Below, one piece after another: positions 50,425 through 59,590 of a stretch of DNA of 64,000 nucleotides (position 1 is its first letter; each line of letters starts with the position of its first letter). The translations under genes were made by a program, and so were the position numbers. The stretch is from JAXGXJ01 sp050943595 (lineage in GTDB: Bacteria > Actinomycetota > Thermoleophilia > RBG-16-64-13), in NCBI GenBank assembly GCA_050943595.1, contig JBMNPM010000008.1:1-64000 (forward strand), given 5' to 3'. The notes under the pieces are model-generated. The model made no database searches. It had not been told where the DNA came from and was given only the letters and a program-made list of their open reading frames with translations.

Positions 50425-51869
50425 AACGCTTACTGATTTCCCGCGACGCTCTTGACACCCGGGTCGCCGTCCTCGAGGAGGGGGTGCTGTCGGAGCTGTA
50501 TGTGGAACGCCCGGGCCGCGTCTCTAGGGTCGGCAACATCTACAAAGGGCGGGTGCAGAACGTGTTGGCGGGCATGGAGGCCGCCTTTGTCGATATCGGT
50601 CTGGGGCGCAACGGCTACCTTCCCGCGGACGAGATCGTCGACTCGAGGACGCAGGGCGGCACGAAAGGTAGGAAGATCACCGAGCTGCTCCGGTCCGGCG
50701 CGGAGGTGTTGGTTCAAATCGCGCGAGAGGGGGTGGGCGGCAAGGGGCCGCGGTTGACCATGCGGTTGTCGCTGGCCGGCCGTTATGTAGTCTACATGCC
50801 CGGCGACTCTGTTTCGGGGGCGTCACGCCGTCTGGCCGACGGCGAGAGGGAACGTCTGCGTGCTCTTTGCCGCGCGCTGAAGCCCGCCGACGGGGGGCTG
50901 ATCGCGCGGACGGTGGCCGACGGTGCCGACGAAGAGGCCATCGCGCGCGATCTACGCTTTCTGCAGCGGGTGTGGAGTGGGGCCGCGCGGCGGGCCGCCG
51001 CGGCTCAGGCACCCTGCCTTGTCTATACGGAGGTGGAGCTCGCTCTGCGCGCAGTCCGCGATCTGTCCGCCGTAGGCGTCGAGGGGATCATCATCGATGA
51101 TGCGCAGCTACATCGCCGCGTGACGAATTACCTGCGGGCTATCGCTCCCGGACTTGCCGCCTGTGTGCAGTGCTACGAAGGTAGCGAGCCGCTCTTCGTC
51201 CGCTACGGTTTGGAAGGCGAGACCCGCAAGGCTCTATCCCGAAGGGTGGAGTTGCCTTCGGGTGGCTACTTAGTCATCGACCCCACGGAGGCTATGACCG
51301 TCATCGACGTCAACACCGGGCGTTATGTGGGGAAGCGCCTCTTGGAGGAGACGACCCTGAAGATCAATCTTGAGGCCTGTCGGGAGATAGTGCGCCAGTT
51401 GCGCCTGCGTGATATCGGCGGCATCATCGTCATCGACTTCATCGACATGGATGTGGAGTCGCACCGCGAGGCCGTGCTGGCCGCTCTACGGCTGGAACTG
51501 GCTGCCGACCGCACCAAGACGTATGTTGTGGCTTTGTCTCCTCTGGGGCTGGTGGAGATGACCCGGCAGAACACCACTGCTGGGTTACGTGAGATCATGA
51601 CCTGTGTGTGCCCCACATGCCGGGGGGAAGGCAGGATCCTCTCGGAGCAGTCGGCCGCCATTGAGGTGGAGCGGCGGCTTCTGCGTGTGGTGCAAGAGTC
51701 CAGTCTCCCTGGTGTACGGGTGGAGGTGCATCCACATATGGCTGCGCTGCTACGGGAGGGTAGGCCTTCCCGGCTGCAGCAGATCGAGGGACGTAGTGGC
51801 CACTTCGTGACGCTCTGTACGGCCGGCGAGGGGGTTCCACTCGATCACCTGGCCGTCGTTCCCGACTAG
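50421..51869 (+). CDS. rng: Ribonuclease G/E
   Basis: A 482-residue RNase E/G catalytic protein: S1 domain near the start (GRVSRVGNIYKGRVQNVLAG, then MEAAFVDIG), the metal-binding Asp pair in TVIDVNTGR and IVIDFIDMD, and the zinc-link CPTCRGEG near residue 400 that holds the dimer. It lacks the long scaffold of RNase E. It processes rRNA and mRNA. GTG 50421 overlaps the radical SAM stop (GTGA). A MITE fragment starts one base after its stop codon. Confidence 0.94.
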   Translation: MKRLLISRDALDTRVAVLEEGVLSELYVERPGRVSRVGNIYKGRVQNVLAGMEAAFVDIGLGRNGYLPADEIVDSRTQGGTKGRKITELLRSGAEVLVQIAREGVGGKGPRLTMRLSLAGRYVVYMPGDSVSGASRRLADGERERLRALCRALKPADGGLIARTVADGADEEAIARDLRFLQRVWSGAARRAAAAQAPCLVYTEVELALRAVRDLSAVGVEGIIIDDAQLHRRVTNYLRAIAPGLAACVQCYEGSEPLFVRYGLEGETRKALSRRVELPSGGYLVIDPTEAMTVIDVNTGRYVGKRLLEETTLKINLEACREIVRQLRLRDIGGIIVIDFIDMDVESHREAVLAALRLELAADRTKTYVVALSPLGLVEMTRQNTTAGLREIMTCVCPTCRGEGRILSEQSAAIEVERRLLRVVQESSLPGVRVEVHPHMAALLREGRPSRLQQIEGRSGHFVTLCTAGEGVPLDHLAVVPD

Positions 51870-51870
51870 G

Positions 51871-51900
51871 AGGCTGCTGAAAAACGAAGCCCCGGCCGAA
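51871..51900. mobile_element. Fragment of the MITE-like element (copy 2)
   Basis: AGGCTGCTGAAAAACGAAGC and the next ten bases match the left end of copy 1 at 26986; the rest is missing. It starts one base after the rng stop codon and ends at the 16-bp tandem repeat of the rplU promoter region. Confidence 0.7.
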
Positions 51901-51946
51901 GTGGCAATCACCGGAAGTGGCAGCTACCGGGCAACCTTGTTATACT
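51899..51946 (+). promoter_or_regulatory. Candidate rplU promoter with 16-bp direct repeat
   Basis: Two 16-base direct repeats (51899-51914, 51915-51930; AAGTGGCA...ACCGG) lie just upstream of TATACT (51941-51946), a good -10. No clear -35 is present; the second repeat occupies its place. The 62-base leader that follows (51947-52008) may hold an autoregulatory structure but I recognise none. Confidence 0.4.
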
Positions 51947-52008
51947 GCCTTGCTTGTGACTGCCCGTGCGGTCCTATCGATTTATTTGAGATATTACGAG
52001 GAGTCGGG

Positions 52009-52308
52009 ATGTTCGCCATCGTCAAAGTCGGCGGTAAACAATACCGTGTAGAAGAAGGTCGGGAGGTTGTAGTCGACCACCTTGATGCCGCCCAGGGCAC
52101 CACGGTTGAGTTGCCGTCGCTGCTCGTGGCCGATGGGGCCAACATCAACCTGGCGGGCGATACGCCTGGGACCGTGACCGCCCGGGTAGTGGAGCACTTC
52201 CGGGGACCTAAGATCACCATCGTGAGGTTCAGACCTAAACGTGGCTGGCACAAGAAGACCGGCTTCCGCTCGTGGCTCACACGCCTCGAGGTGCAGAAGA
52301 TCGCGTAG
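52009..52308 (+). CDS. rplU: Large-subunit ribosomal protein bL21
   Basis: A 99-residue bL21 that starts MFAIVKVGGKQYRVEEG and ends RSWLTRLEVQKIA, with the KRGWHKKTGFR basic loop. It binds 23S rRNA domain VI region with bL20. ACGAGGAG before ATG 52009 and the fixed N-terminus decide the start. It is followed after 13 bases by rpmA, the usual pair. Confidence 0.97.
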   Translation: MFAIVKVGGKQYRVEEGREVVVDHLDAAQGTTVELPSLLVADGANINLAGDTPGTVTARVVEHFRGPKITIVRFRPKRGWHKKTGFRSWLTRLEVQKIA

Positions 52309-52321
52309 GAAGGGATAAGCC

Positions 52322-52573
52322 ATGGCTCATAAAAAAGGTGGCGGCAGTTCTAGGAACGGCCGCGATTCGAACGCTCAGCGACTAGGTGTAAAAGCGTTCG
52401 CGGGTGAGACCGTCAAGGCCGGCGCCATACTCGTGCGCCAGCGAGGCACTCGTTTTCGTCCGGGCTCCAACGTGGGTATCGGGTCTGACGACACCCTCTT
52501 TGCTAAGGCCCACGGCAAAGTGGTCTTTAGTGTTGGCAGGGCGGGGCGCCTCGTCAGTATCGTCGCCGAGTAA
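52322..52573 (+). CDS. rpmA: Large-subunit ribosomal protein bL27
   Basis: An 83-residue bL27: MAHKKGGGSSRNGRDSNAQR, then LGVKAFAGE and ILVRQRGTRFRPG. The start is the normal MAHKKG, so the N-terminal tail reaches the peptidyl-transferase centre without a cleavage extension of the Firmicute type. AAGGGA upstream of ATG 52322 is the ribosome site. Confidence 0.97.
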   Translation: MAHKKGGGSSRNGRDSNAQRLGVKAFAGETVKAGAILVRQRGTRFRPGSNVGIGSDDTLFAKAHGKVVFSVGRAGRLVSIVAE

Positions 52574-52621
52574 CGGCCTGCGCCGACGCGCAGCCGGGCT
52601 CGCCTTCCATAGGGGCCGTCC

Positions 52622-54025
52622 TTGTTCTTCGATCAGGCAAAGATCCATGTGGCGGCAGGAAACGGCGGGAACGGCTGCGTTTCTTTTCGCAGGGAGAAGC
52701 ACGTTCCCCGTGGCGGTCCCGACGGGGGAGATGGTGGACGGGGCGGAGACGTGGTCTTTGTCGTCGATCCGCATATGCGTGACCTGCAGGCCTTCACCTA
52801 CAAGGTGCACTTCAAGGCGGAGCATGGTCGTCCGGGGCAGGGTGCGCGCAGGCACGGCGCCGGCGGTGCGGATGCCGTTATAGGGGTACCTCTCGGTACT
52901 CAGATATGGGTGGAGGAGGAGTTGATCGCCGACCTCACCCGGCTCGGTCAGCGGGTCGTGGTGGAACGAGGTGGAGAGGGCGGTCGAGGCAACGCCCGTT
53001 TTGTCAATTCGGTTCGTCAGGCTCCTAAGTTTGCCGAACTCGGCGAGGTCGGCAGGGGCACGTGGTTGCGGCTCTCATTGAAGCTCATGGCCGATGCGGG
53101 GCTTGCCGGCCTACCCAATGCGGGCAAGTCGTCTTTGCTCCGTCGTTTATCTAACGCCAAACCGAAGGTAGCCTCCTATCCTTTCACCACCATTGAGCCG
53201 ATGCTGGGCGTCGTCGACTGGTCGGGTGACGGCGACGTCTTCACGCTGGCCGACGTGCCTGGACTACTGGAGGGGGCGAGTGAGGGAAGAGGACTGGGTC
53301 ATGAGTTCCTGGCCCACCTGGAACGTTGCCGGCTGATTATGCACGTTGTTGACCTGACCGGCTACTATGGATTGGGTGCGCTGGAAGGGTTCCGGACCAT
53401 CTTAGAGGAGCTGGATGCGCACGTGTCGGGCCTGGGAGCAACGCCGCAGGTCGTACTGTTGAACAAGATCGATGCGGTGTCCGCTGAGACCGTCACGGAA
53501 CATGTCGAACTCTTTACCAGAGAGATAGAATCGCTGAGACGGGCGGGCCATCCTGCCTTTTCCTTTCTCCTGGATGCAGAACTGCCCGCGAGCTGTCAGC
53601 TGATCTGGCCCGTGTCGGCCGTCACCGGAGCGGGGCTTCCTGCATTCCTACGCCGGTTTGGTCCCGTGGTAACCGGAATGGTGGCTGCTGCCGAAGAGTT
53701 CTCCCTGCGGTCCGAGGAGGTGTTGGAAGGGGGGAGGGTGGCGGAGAAACGGGAGGGGCATGTCACTTACCGGCCTCTCCAGGACCAGCCTCTCCAGGGT
53801 GCCGCGTCGAGATCGTTCGTCGTCCGGCAGGAAGACGGGCATTTTACAGTCCGCGGACAAGCCGTGCGCCGTCTGGTGAGTAGGTTTGACCTCGACGATG
53901 AGGAGGCAACACGCTATCTGGCTGAGAGATTGGATCGCCTGGGCGTGTATGCTGCTCTACGGGCACGGGGGGCGCAGCCGGGTGATGAGGTAGATATCGA
54001 GGGTTACGCATTCGAGTTCCAGTAG
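52622..54025 (+). CDS. obgE: GTPase ObgE/CgtA
   Basis: A 467-residue Obg GTPase. The N-terminal glycine-rich fold begins FFDQAKIHVAAGNGGNGCVS, the G domain has GLPNAGKSSLLRRL (G1), DVPGLLEGASEGRGLG (G3) and LNKIDA (G4), and the C-terminal OCT-type domain ends in GDEVDIEGYAFEF. It acts in 50S assembly and stress. The family's N-terminus fixes the start at TTG 52622 with only a weak Shine-Dalgarno. A small direct repeat (CCTCTCCAGG twice, near 53774-53798) codes for PLQDQPLQ in the region before the OCT domain. Confidence 0.96.
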   Translation: MFFDQAKIHVAAGNGGNGCVSFRREKHVPRGGPDGGDGGRGGDVVFVVDPHMRDLQAFTYKVHFKAEHGRPGQGARRHGAGGADAVIGVPLGTQIWVEEELIADLTRLGQRVVVERGGEGGRGNARFVNSVRQAPKFAELGEVGRGTWLRLSLKLMADAGLAGLPNAGKSSLLRRLSNAKPKVASYPFTTIEPMLGVVDWSGDGDVFTLADVPGLLEGASEGRGLGHEFLAHLERCRLIMHVVDLTGYYGLGALEGFRTILEELDAHVSGLGATPQVVLLNKIDAVSAETVTEHVELFTREIESLRRAGHPAFSFLLDAELPASCQLIWPVSAVTGAGLPAFLRRFGPVVTGMVAAAEEFSLRSEEVLEGGRVAEKREGHVTYRPLQDQPLQGAASRSFVVRQEDGHFTVRGQAVRRLVSRFDLDDEEATRYLAERLDRLGVYAALRARGAQPGDEVDIEGYAFEFQ

Positions 54026-54035
54026 GGGTGCGGTA

Positions 54036-55145
54036 GTGGTTGGTGGGCGCTCAGCGAAGACGGTAGTGGTCAAGATCGGTTCCAGTACACTCACCAGTGT
54101 GCGCGGAACCTTCCGGCTCAATCCGGTGGCCGACCTGGTGGCCGAGATCTGCGAGCTCCACGGTGAGGGCCACAGGATGGTGCTGGTTTCTTCGGGGGCC
54201 GTCTCCTCAGGTATGGGTGTGCTCCGGCGCAAAAGCCGCCCGACCGAAGTGGTGGACATGCAGGCGGCCGCGGCTGTGGGGCAGGGGCGGCTGTTCCATA
54301 TCTACACCGGACTGTTCGCTCACGAAGATGTGGTGACGGCCCAAGTGCTGCTGACGGCATTCGATGTGGCCGCTCGCACCCAATACATCAATGCCCGCAA
54401 CACTCTGCGCCGGTTGCTGGAGTGGCGGGTGGTGCCGATCATCAACGAGAACGACACCACGGCGACCGACGAACTGTGCTTCGGCGACAACGACACGCTT
54501 GCAGCGCAAGTCGCCTTGCTGGTGAAGGCCGATCTACTCATCCTCCTGACCGACACCGAAGGCCTTTATACCGCCGATCCCAAGGAAGACAGCGCTGCCG
54601 AACTCATACACACCGTCGATGATGTGAGCAGCCTCGACTGTGTTCGTATCGGGGCCACGGGACCCCTTGGTTCAGGCGGCATGGGAAGCAAAGTGAACAG
54701 CGCCCGTGTGGCTATGAGTGGTGGGGTGGAGACGGTGATAGCCATGGGCGAACGCCCCGGTGTGATCCGGTCCTGTGTGGCGGGTGAGGATGTGGGTACC
54801 CGTTTTGCGCCCCGTCCTCTGGGCCTGTCTGCGTACAAACTATGGCTTCTCTACGGCAAGCCGGCTCAGGGTACCGTGGTGGTGGACGGTGGGGCGGCTA
54901 AGGCTGTGAAGGGAAGGGGGAGCCTTCTGCCGGTTGGGGTGGTGAGCGTGGAAGGTGACTTCAGCGCGGGCGATGCAGTCATGGTGGTCGACGAGCAGGG
55001 GGTAGAGCTGGCCAAGGGTCTGATCGGCTACTCGAAGCAAGAACTGCAGCGGGTCAAAGGACTGCACAGTGACCAGGTGACCGAAGTCCTCCCCCAGGCT
55101 TCGTTGGAAGCGATCCATAGGGACTACCTCGTACGTGTGTGTTGA
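54036..55145 (+). CDS. proB: Glutamate 5-kinase with PUA domain
   Basis: A 369-residue enzyme. The amino-acid kinase domain has VVVKIGSSTL, VLVSSGAVSSGMGVL, INENDTTATDEL and GSGGMGSKVNSARVAMSGG; a C-terminal PUA domain (about residues 280-360) follows. It phosphorylates glutamate, the first step of proline synthesis, with feedback by proline as usual. GTG 54036 begins 10 bases after obgE. It is followed by proA. Confidence 0.95.
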   Translation: MVGGRSAKTVVVKIGSSTLTSVRGTFRLNPVADLVAEICELHGEGHRMVLVSSGAVSSGMGVLRRKSRPTEVVDMQAAAAVGQGRLFHIYTGLFAHEDVVTAQVLLTAFDVAARTQYINARNTLRRLLEWRVVPIINENDTTATDELCFGDNDTLAAQVALLVKADLLILLTDTEGLYTADPKEDSAAELIHTVDDVSSLDCVRIGATGPLGSGGMGSKVNSARVAMSGGVETVIAMGERPGVIRSCVAGEDVGTRFAPRPLGLSAYKLWLLYGKPAQGTVVVDGGAAKAVKGRGSLLPVGVVSVEGDFSAGDAVMVVDEQGVELAKGLIGYSKQELQRVKGLHSDQVTEVLPQASLEAIHRDYLVRVC

Positions 55146-55161
55146 GAAGGAGTGGGAGAAT

Positions 55162-56415
55162 TTGGATACAAGAGAACTAGCCGCGGCGGCTAAGACCGCC
55201 TCTCGCGTCTTGGGCGTAGCCACTGCGGCCAAGAAAAACCGTGCGTTGATAGCTATGGCTGAGGCTCTCGAGCGCCGCTCGGAGGAAATCCTCGTCGAGA
55301 ACAACGAGGACATCAACGAGGGGCGTCGGAACGGTCTCTCGGCAGCGCTTATCGACCGGTTGTTGCTCGACGAAGAACGCCTGCGCGGTATTGCCTGCAG
55401 CGTGCGCGATATCGCTGCCCTTCCGGACCCCATAGGGGAAGTGGTCGGGGGATGGCGCACCTCGGAGGGATTGCAGATTGAGAAGGTGCGTGTACCTTTT
55501 GGGGTGGTCATGGTGGTGTATGAGGCGCGTCCCAATGTGACCGTGGATGCCACCGCGCTCTGTCTTAAGACCGGCAACTCGGTTATCCTGCGAGGAGGCA
55601 GTGATGCCTACCGCTCCAACCGCATCATGGCGGAAGTCATTACCGGGGCTGCATTGGAGGCCGGTCTGCCCGGAGAGTGTATCCAGTTTGTCTCCAGCAG
55701 GGACCGGCAGGTACTCATTGACCTGCTCCAGCTTCGTGAACAGATCGACCTCGTCATCCCGCGTGGTGGGGAGTCCCTTAAAGAACTCCTCATCCAGCAT
55801 TCGAGAGTGCCGGTCATATATGCTGCCGGCGGCAACTGCCACATCTACGTCGACAGGTCCGCGGACCTCAAGTCTGCACTCGATATCACTGTGAATGCGA
55901 AGTGTCAGCGGCCGGGGGTGTGCAACGCTGCAGAGACTCTGCTCGTCCATAAGGATGTCGCCGCTCGGTTTGTGCCGATAGTGCTGCGCGCGCTTCACGA
56001 CCGTAAGGTGAAGCTCTGTGTCGACTCTCAGGCCCGTGATGCGGCCGGCGAGATTGGCTTTAACCTCGTTCCCGCTACGGAGGAGCACTACGCCACTGAG
56101 TTCTTGGGTATGGAGATGGCGGTTAAGGTTGTTGGTGATATCGACGAAGCCATCGATCATATCGCCCGCTACGGCACCGGCCACTCGGAGGCCATTATTG
56201 CGCGCGACCTGGAGGCCGGCCGTCGCTTCACCGAAAACGTCGATGCCGCCGTCGTCTACGTCAACGCCTCCACGCGCTTCACCGACGGTGGGGTATTTGG
56301 GCTGGGCGCAGAGATAGGTATCTCCACTCAGAAACTTCACGCACGGGGACCGCTGGCTCTCAAAGAGCTGACCTCGACGAAGTATGTGGTCACGGGATGC
56401 GGGCACGTCCGATAG
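55162..56415 (+). CDS. proA: Glutamate-5-semialdehyde (gamma-glutamyl phosphate) reductase
   Basis: A 417-residue aldehyde-dehydrogenase-fold enzyme that reduces gamma-glutamyl phosphate with NADPH. Typical blocks are FGVVMVVYEARPNVTVDA, GNSVILRGGSDAYRSN, the catalytic-Cys region NAKCQRPGVCNAAETLLVH and GLGAEIGISTQKLHARGP. TTG 55162 has AAGGAG at 55147-55152 upstream. GTG 55135 would overlap proB. A large antisense frame covers nearly all of it but has no features. Confidence 0.95.
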   Translation: MDTRELAAAAKTASRVLGVATAAKKNRALIAMAEALERRSEEILVENNEDINEGRRNGLSAALIDRLLLDEERLRGIACSVRDIAALPDPIGEVVGGWRTSEGLQIEKVRVPFGVVMVVYEARPNVTVDATALCLKTGNSVILRGGSDAYRSNRIMAEVITGAALEAGLPGECIQFVSSRDRQVLIDLLQLREQIDLVIPRGGESLKELLIQHSRVPVIYAAGGNCHIYVDRSADLKSALDITVNAKCQRPGVCNAAETLLVHKDVAARFVPIVLRALHDRKVKLCVDSQARDAAGEIGFNLVPATEEHYATEFLGMEMAVKVVGDIDEAIDHIARYGTGHSEAIIARDLEAGRRFTENVDAAVVYVNASTRFTDGGVFGLGAEIGISTQKLHARGPLALKELTSTKYVVTGCGHVR

Positions 56416-57164
56416 TACCGGTGGAGGGCGATAAGACGACAGGCCTGTCTCACCGGTTCTCCTCTTTGACTGGGGACGATCCGATCTGCCGCCTAAAGGG
56501 ACGGCAGGGGCTGCGCTTGGGCATCATGGGTGGCGCCTTCGATCCAATCCATATGGCCCATTTGGTTACGGCCGAGGAGGCTCTCACCCAGTTCGGACTC
56601 GACCAGGTTATCTTCATGCCGGCCGGTCACCATCCGCAGAAGCCCCGCCGCCTAGCCCCGAACGAGTTCCGCTACCTGCTCGTCTCTGTGGCCACGGCCG
56701 GGCATCATCGCTTTGTGGTGTCGCGCTATGAACTCGACCGTCAGCAGGTAGGCTACACGGTCGACACACTGGAGTACCTCAAGGAGACATTGGCCCCGGA
56801 TGCGCAGGTGTATTTCGTGACCGGCGCCGATGCGGTGTTGGATATCCTTACATGGAAGGATCCCGTCAGGGTACTCGAACTATCTACTCTCATTGCTGCG
56901 ACTCGCCCAGGATACGACCTTGCGCGCCTGCAGGGAGCGCTGAGTAAATTGCACCCGAGATTGAGTGGTTTGGGCTCGGAGTCACGCGTGCAGATTATGG
57001 AGATACCGGCTCTAGCCATCTCGTCCAGCATGATTAGGGATCGTCTGGCCTCTGGGCGGACGGTTCGCTACCTTGTGCCCGACCCGGTGGCTCAGCTGAT
57101 CGAGAAGGCCGGCTATTATGCCGGCGCCGGCCCCACTCACCCGAATACGTGCACCCGTTGGTAG
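56397..57164 (+). CDS. nadD: Nicotinate-nucleotide adenylyltransferase
   Basis: A 255-residue NadD. The nucleotidyltransferase signature is GIMGGAFDPIHMAHL and the second motif is ISSSMIRDRLASG, in normal order with GADAVLDILTWKDP between them. It adenylates nicotinate mononucleotide for NAD synthesis. The core starts at about residue 41; the N-terminal extension is unusual and the start uncertain. ATG 56397 overlaps proA by 19 bases, GTG 56421 is possible, and CTG 56511 would give the usual short N-terminus behind AAAGGGA. Confidence 0.92.
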   Translation: MRARPIVPVEGDKTTGLSHRFSSLTGDDPICRLKGRQGLRLGIMGGAFDPIHMAHLVTAEEALTQFGLDQVIFMPAGHHPQKPRRLAPNEFRYLLVSVATAGHHRFVVSRYELDRQQVGYTVDTLEYLKETLAPDAQVYFVTGADAVLDILTWKDPVRVLELSTLIAATRPGYDLARLQGALSKLHPRLSGLGSESRVQIMEIPALAISSSMIRDRLASGRTVRYLVPDPVAQLIEKAGYYAGAGPTHPNTCTRW

Positions 57165-57194
57165 CGGCAGCAGCGTGATCTGGGAGAAGTGGTG

Positions 57195-59588
57195 ATGACT
57201 GATCGGCGGGATGTCGCGGCTACGTCGGAGCTGAACGGGCCGCAGCGCGAAGCGGTTTTCTATGAGGGGGGGCCGCTCCTGGTACTGGCCGGTGCCGGTT
57301 CGGGTAAGACACGGGTGTTGACGCATCGTGTAGCTCATCTCGTCGAGAGCGGCCGCGTCCGGCCTCAGCAGATCCTGGCCATCACGTTTACCAACAAGGC
57401 GGCCGGGGAGATGCGCGACCGGGTGGCCGGGTTGGTGGGCCCTCCTTCGCGATGGATGTGGATCTCCACGTTCCACTCGGCCTGTGCCCGCATCCTGCGA
57501 CAGGATGCGGGCCTGCTCGGCTATCGTTCCAGTTTCACCATCTACGATGAGGATGACTCGGCACGTCTTATCAAGCGTTGTCTAGAAGACTTCCGTGTGG
57601 ATGTGAAGCGCTATCCACCCCGCGCCATCCAGAGACTCATCTCTGATGCTAAGAATAGGTTAATCGACGTAGATGATTTCGCGCGCGGCGGAATGGATGT
57701 CGCGGACGATCGTTATGGAGGCTCCGGCCACGGATCCGGCAATACCCGCCAGACCGATCGACACCCCGCAGACGCCTGGGACGACGGTGCCGGGTCGGGG
57801 TATCTAGATATCGCTGCGCAGGTGTACCGGGAGTATCAAAAGCGCCTCCTGGCTTCCAATGCCCTCGATTTCGACGATCTGCTCATGCGTACGGTGGATA
57901 TCCTGCAGCTCTTCCCGGAGAGACTGGAGTACTATCAGGACTTCTTCCAACACGTGTTGGTGGATGAGTATCAGGACACGAACCGGGCTCAGTATCGCTT
58001 GGTGAAATTACTCACTGAAGAGCACCGGCAGGTCACCGTGGTTGGTGATGACGATCAGTCGGTGTACTCGTGGCGCGGGGCCGACATACGCAACATCCTC
58101 AGCTTCGAGGACGACTTCCCCGATGCAACCATCGTCAAGCTTGAGCAGAACTACCGTTCCACCAACACGATTCTCGAGGCGGCCAATGCTCTAGTAGCAA
58201 ACAATCGGGGGCGTAGGTCGAAGAGCCTCTGGAGTGAGAGGGGCACGGGGGAGAAGGTCACCATCTTCGAATGCGGCGATGAGCACGAGGAAGCCCGCAT
58301 GGTGGCGGACGAAGTGGTGCGTGTTCTGCATGACCGGCCTGCATCCGACGTGGCCGTCTTTTATCGTGTCAATGCTCAATCGCGGGTGCTGGAAGACATG
58401 TTGGTGCGGCAGGGTGTCCCCTACCGCATCGTAGGGGGGACCAAGTTCTATCACAGGGCTGAGATTAAGGACCTGCTTGCTTACCTGCGGGTGGTGGTCA
58501 ACGCCACAGACGATCTTTCGCTGCTGCGCATTGTCAACACACCTCGCCGCGGTCTAGGCACCATCGCTATCGGCCGGCTACAGGCTTTTGCCGCTGAGAA
58601 CGCCATTCCGCTCAGTGAGGTTCTGCCGGAAGCCCCCCGGGTACCCGGTTTGACCGCTGCGGCCTGCAACACGTGTGAACGACTCGGGGAGAGCTTCGCC
58701 CGTTGGACATTGGAGTGCACTGGGTCCGGCGACGATACGGGCGGTCACTCGGCGGCGGATGGTGACGGGCTTCCCGGTCCGGCGCCTGCTCCGGATACCT
58801 CGGTGGCCGGTTTGGTGCACATGGTCCTGGAGGAGAGCGGACTGCGTGCTGCCCTGCAGGCTGAGAGGACGTTGGAGGCTGAAGGGCGCTTGGAAAACCT
58901 AGACGAGTTTGTAGGGGTTGCCCAGGAGTTCGACCGCATGAACCCGGGCGGGACGTTGAGCGACTTCCTGCAGGAGATCAGTCTGTACGCGGATGTGGAC
59001 GATCTGACCGGCGACGAGAAGGCCGTGACCCTGATGACTCTACACAATGCCAAGGGGTTGGAGTTCCCGGTCGTCTTCATAGCCGGCATGGAGGAGGGGC
59101 TCATTCCCCATTCACGTTCGCTTGACGAACATCGACTCGAAGAAGAGCGTCGCCTGTGTTATGTGGGCATGACCAGAGCCCGCGATCGTCTATACCTATC
59201 GCATGCTCGTTCGCGGACCCTCCATGGTGGTGGGAGTTATAAAGTGCCCAGTCGCTTCTTGAGCGAGCTTCCCGGACGGCTGCTTGAATATCGAGGTCGT
59301 TCGCAGTCGATCGACGGGCGTCTCGGACGCACTCCCTCTCTCAGCCGGACAGATCGCCGCCAAGCATCCCAGCGGGGTTCGAAGCCATCCGTGGACGGCT
59401 CAGCTCATCCCGCAGGGGAACGCCATCAGGTGGCCGGGCTTTCTACGGGCGACCGAGTGATACATGCCAAGTTCGGGGAAGGTGTGGTTCTGGGGATGGA
59501 GCCGGGTGGAGTCGTCCGGGTCTTTTTCTCTGATCTTGGCGAGCAGAAGCGTCTGCTGCTCGACTACGCTCCTCTGCGTCGTCTCTAG
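57195..59588 (+). CDS. pcrA: ATP-dependent DNA helicase PcrA/UvrD
   Basis: A 797-residue SF1A helicase with all motifs: LAGAGSGKTRVL, ITFTNKAAGEM, HVLVDEYQDTNRAQY, VVGDDDQSVYSWRGAD, LEQNYRSTN, VTLMTLHNAKGLEFPVVF and YVGMTRARDRLYLSHA. The C-terminal Tudor-like domain (IHAKFGEGVVLGME) that contacts RNA polymerase is present. Two Gly/Asp/Ser-rich inserts, about residues 170-200 and 510-540, make it somewhat long. It acts in repair and in removing proteins from DNA. GGGAGAA at 57182-57188 supports ATG 57195. A MITE follows its stop by two bases. Confidence 0.95.
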   Translation: MTDRRDVAATSELNGPQREAVFYEGGPLLVLAGAGSGKTRVLTHRVAHLVESGRVRPQQILAITFTNKAAGEMRDRVAGLVGPPSRWMWISTFHSACARILRQDAGLLGYRSSFTIYDEDDSARLIKRCLEDFRVDVKRYPPRAIQRLISDAKNRLIDVDDFARGGMDVADDRYGGSGHGSGNTRQTDRHPADAWDDGAGSGYLDIAAQVYREYQKRLLASNALDFDDLLMRTVDILQLFPERLEYYQDFFQHVLVDEYQDTNRAQYRLVKLLTEEHRQVTVVGDDDQSVYSWRGADIRNILSFEDDFPDATIVKLEQNYRSTNTILEAANALVANNRGRRSKSLWSERGTGEKVTIFECGDEHEEARMVADEVVRVLHDRPASDVAVFYRVNAQSRVLEDMLVRQGVPYRIVGGTKFYHRAEIKDLLAYLRVVVNATDDLSLLRIVNTPRRGLGTIAIGRLQAFAAENAIPLSEVLPEAPRVPGLTAAACNTCERLGESFARWTLECTGSGDDTGGHSAADGDGLPGPAPAPDTSVAGLVHMVLEESGLRAALQAERTLEAEGRLENLDEFVGVAQEFDRMNPGGTLSDFLQEISLYADVDDLTGDEKAVTLMTLHNAKGLEFPVVFIAGMEEGLIPHSRSLDEHRLEEERRLCYVGMTRARDRLYLSHARSRTLHGGGSYKVPSRFLSELPGRLLEYRGRSQSIDGRLGRTPSLSRTDRRQASQRGSKPSVDGSAHPAGERHQVAGLSTGDRVIHAKFGEGVVLGMEPGGVVRVFFSDLGEQKRLLLDYAPLRRL

Positions 59589-59590
59589 GC

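Noticed and set aside
55177..56406. A 409-codon open frame antisense to proA
   Set aside because: It mirrors a strongly conserved gene codon for codon; the protein has no domain, signal or ribosome site. Long antisense frames are expected at this GC content.
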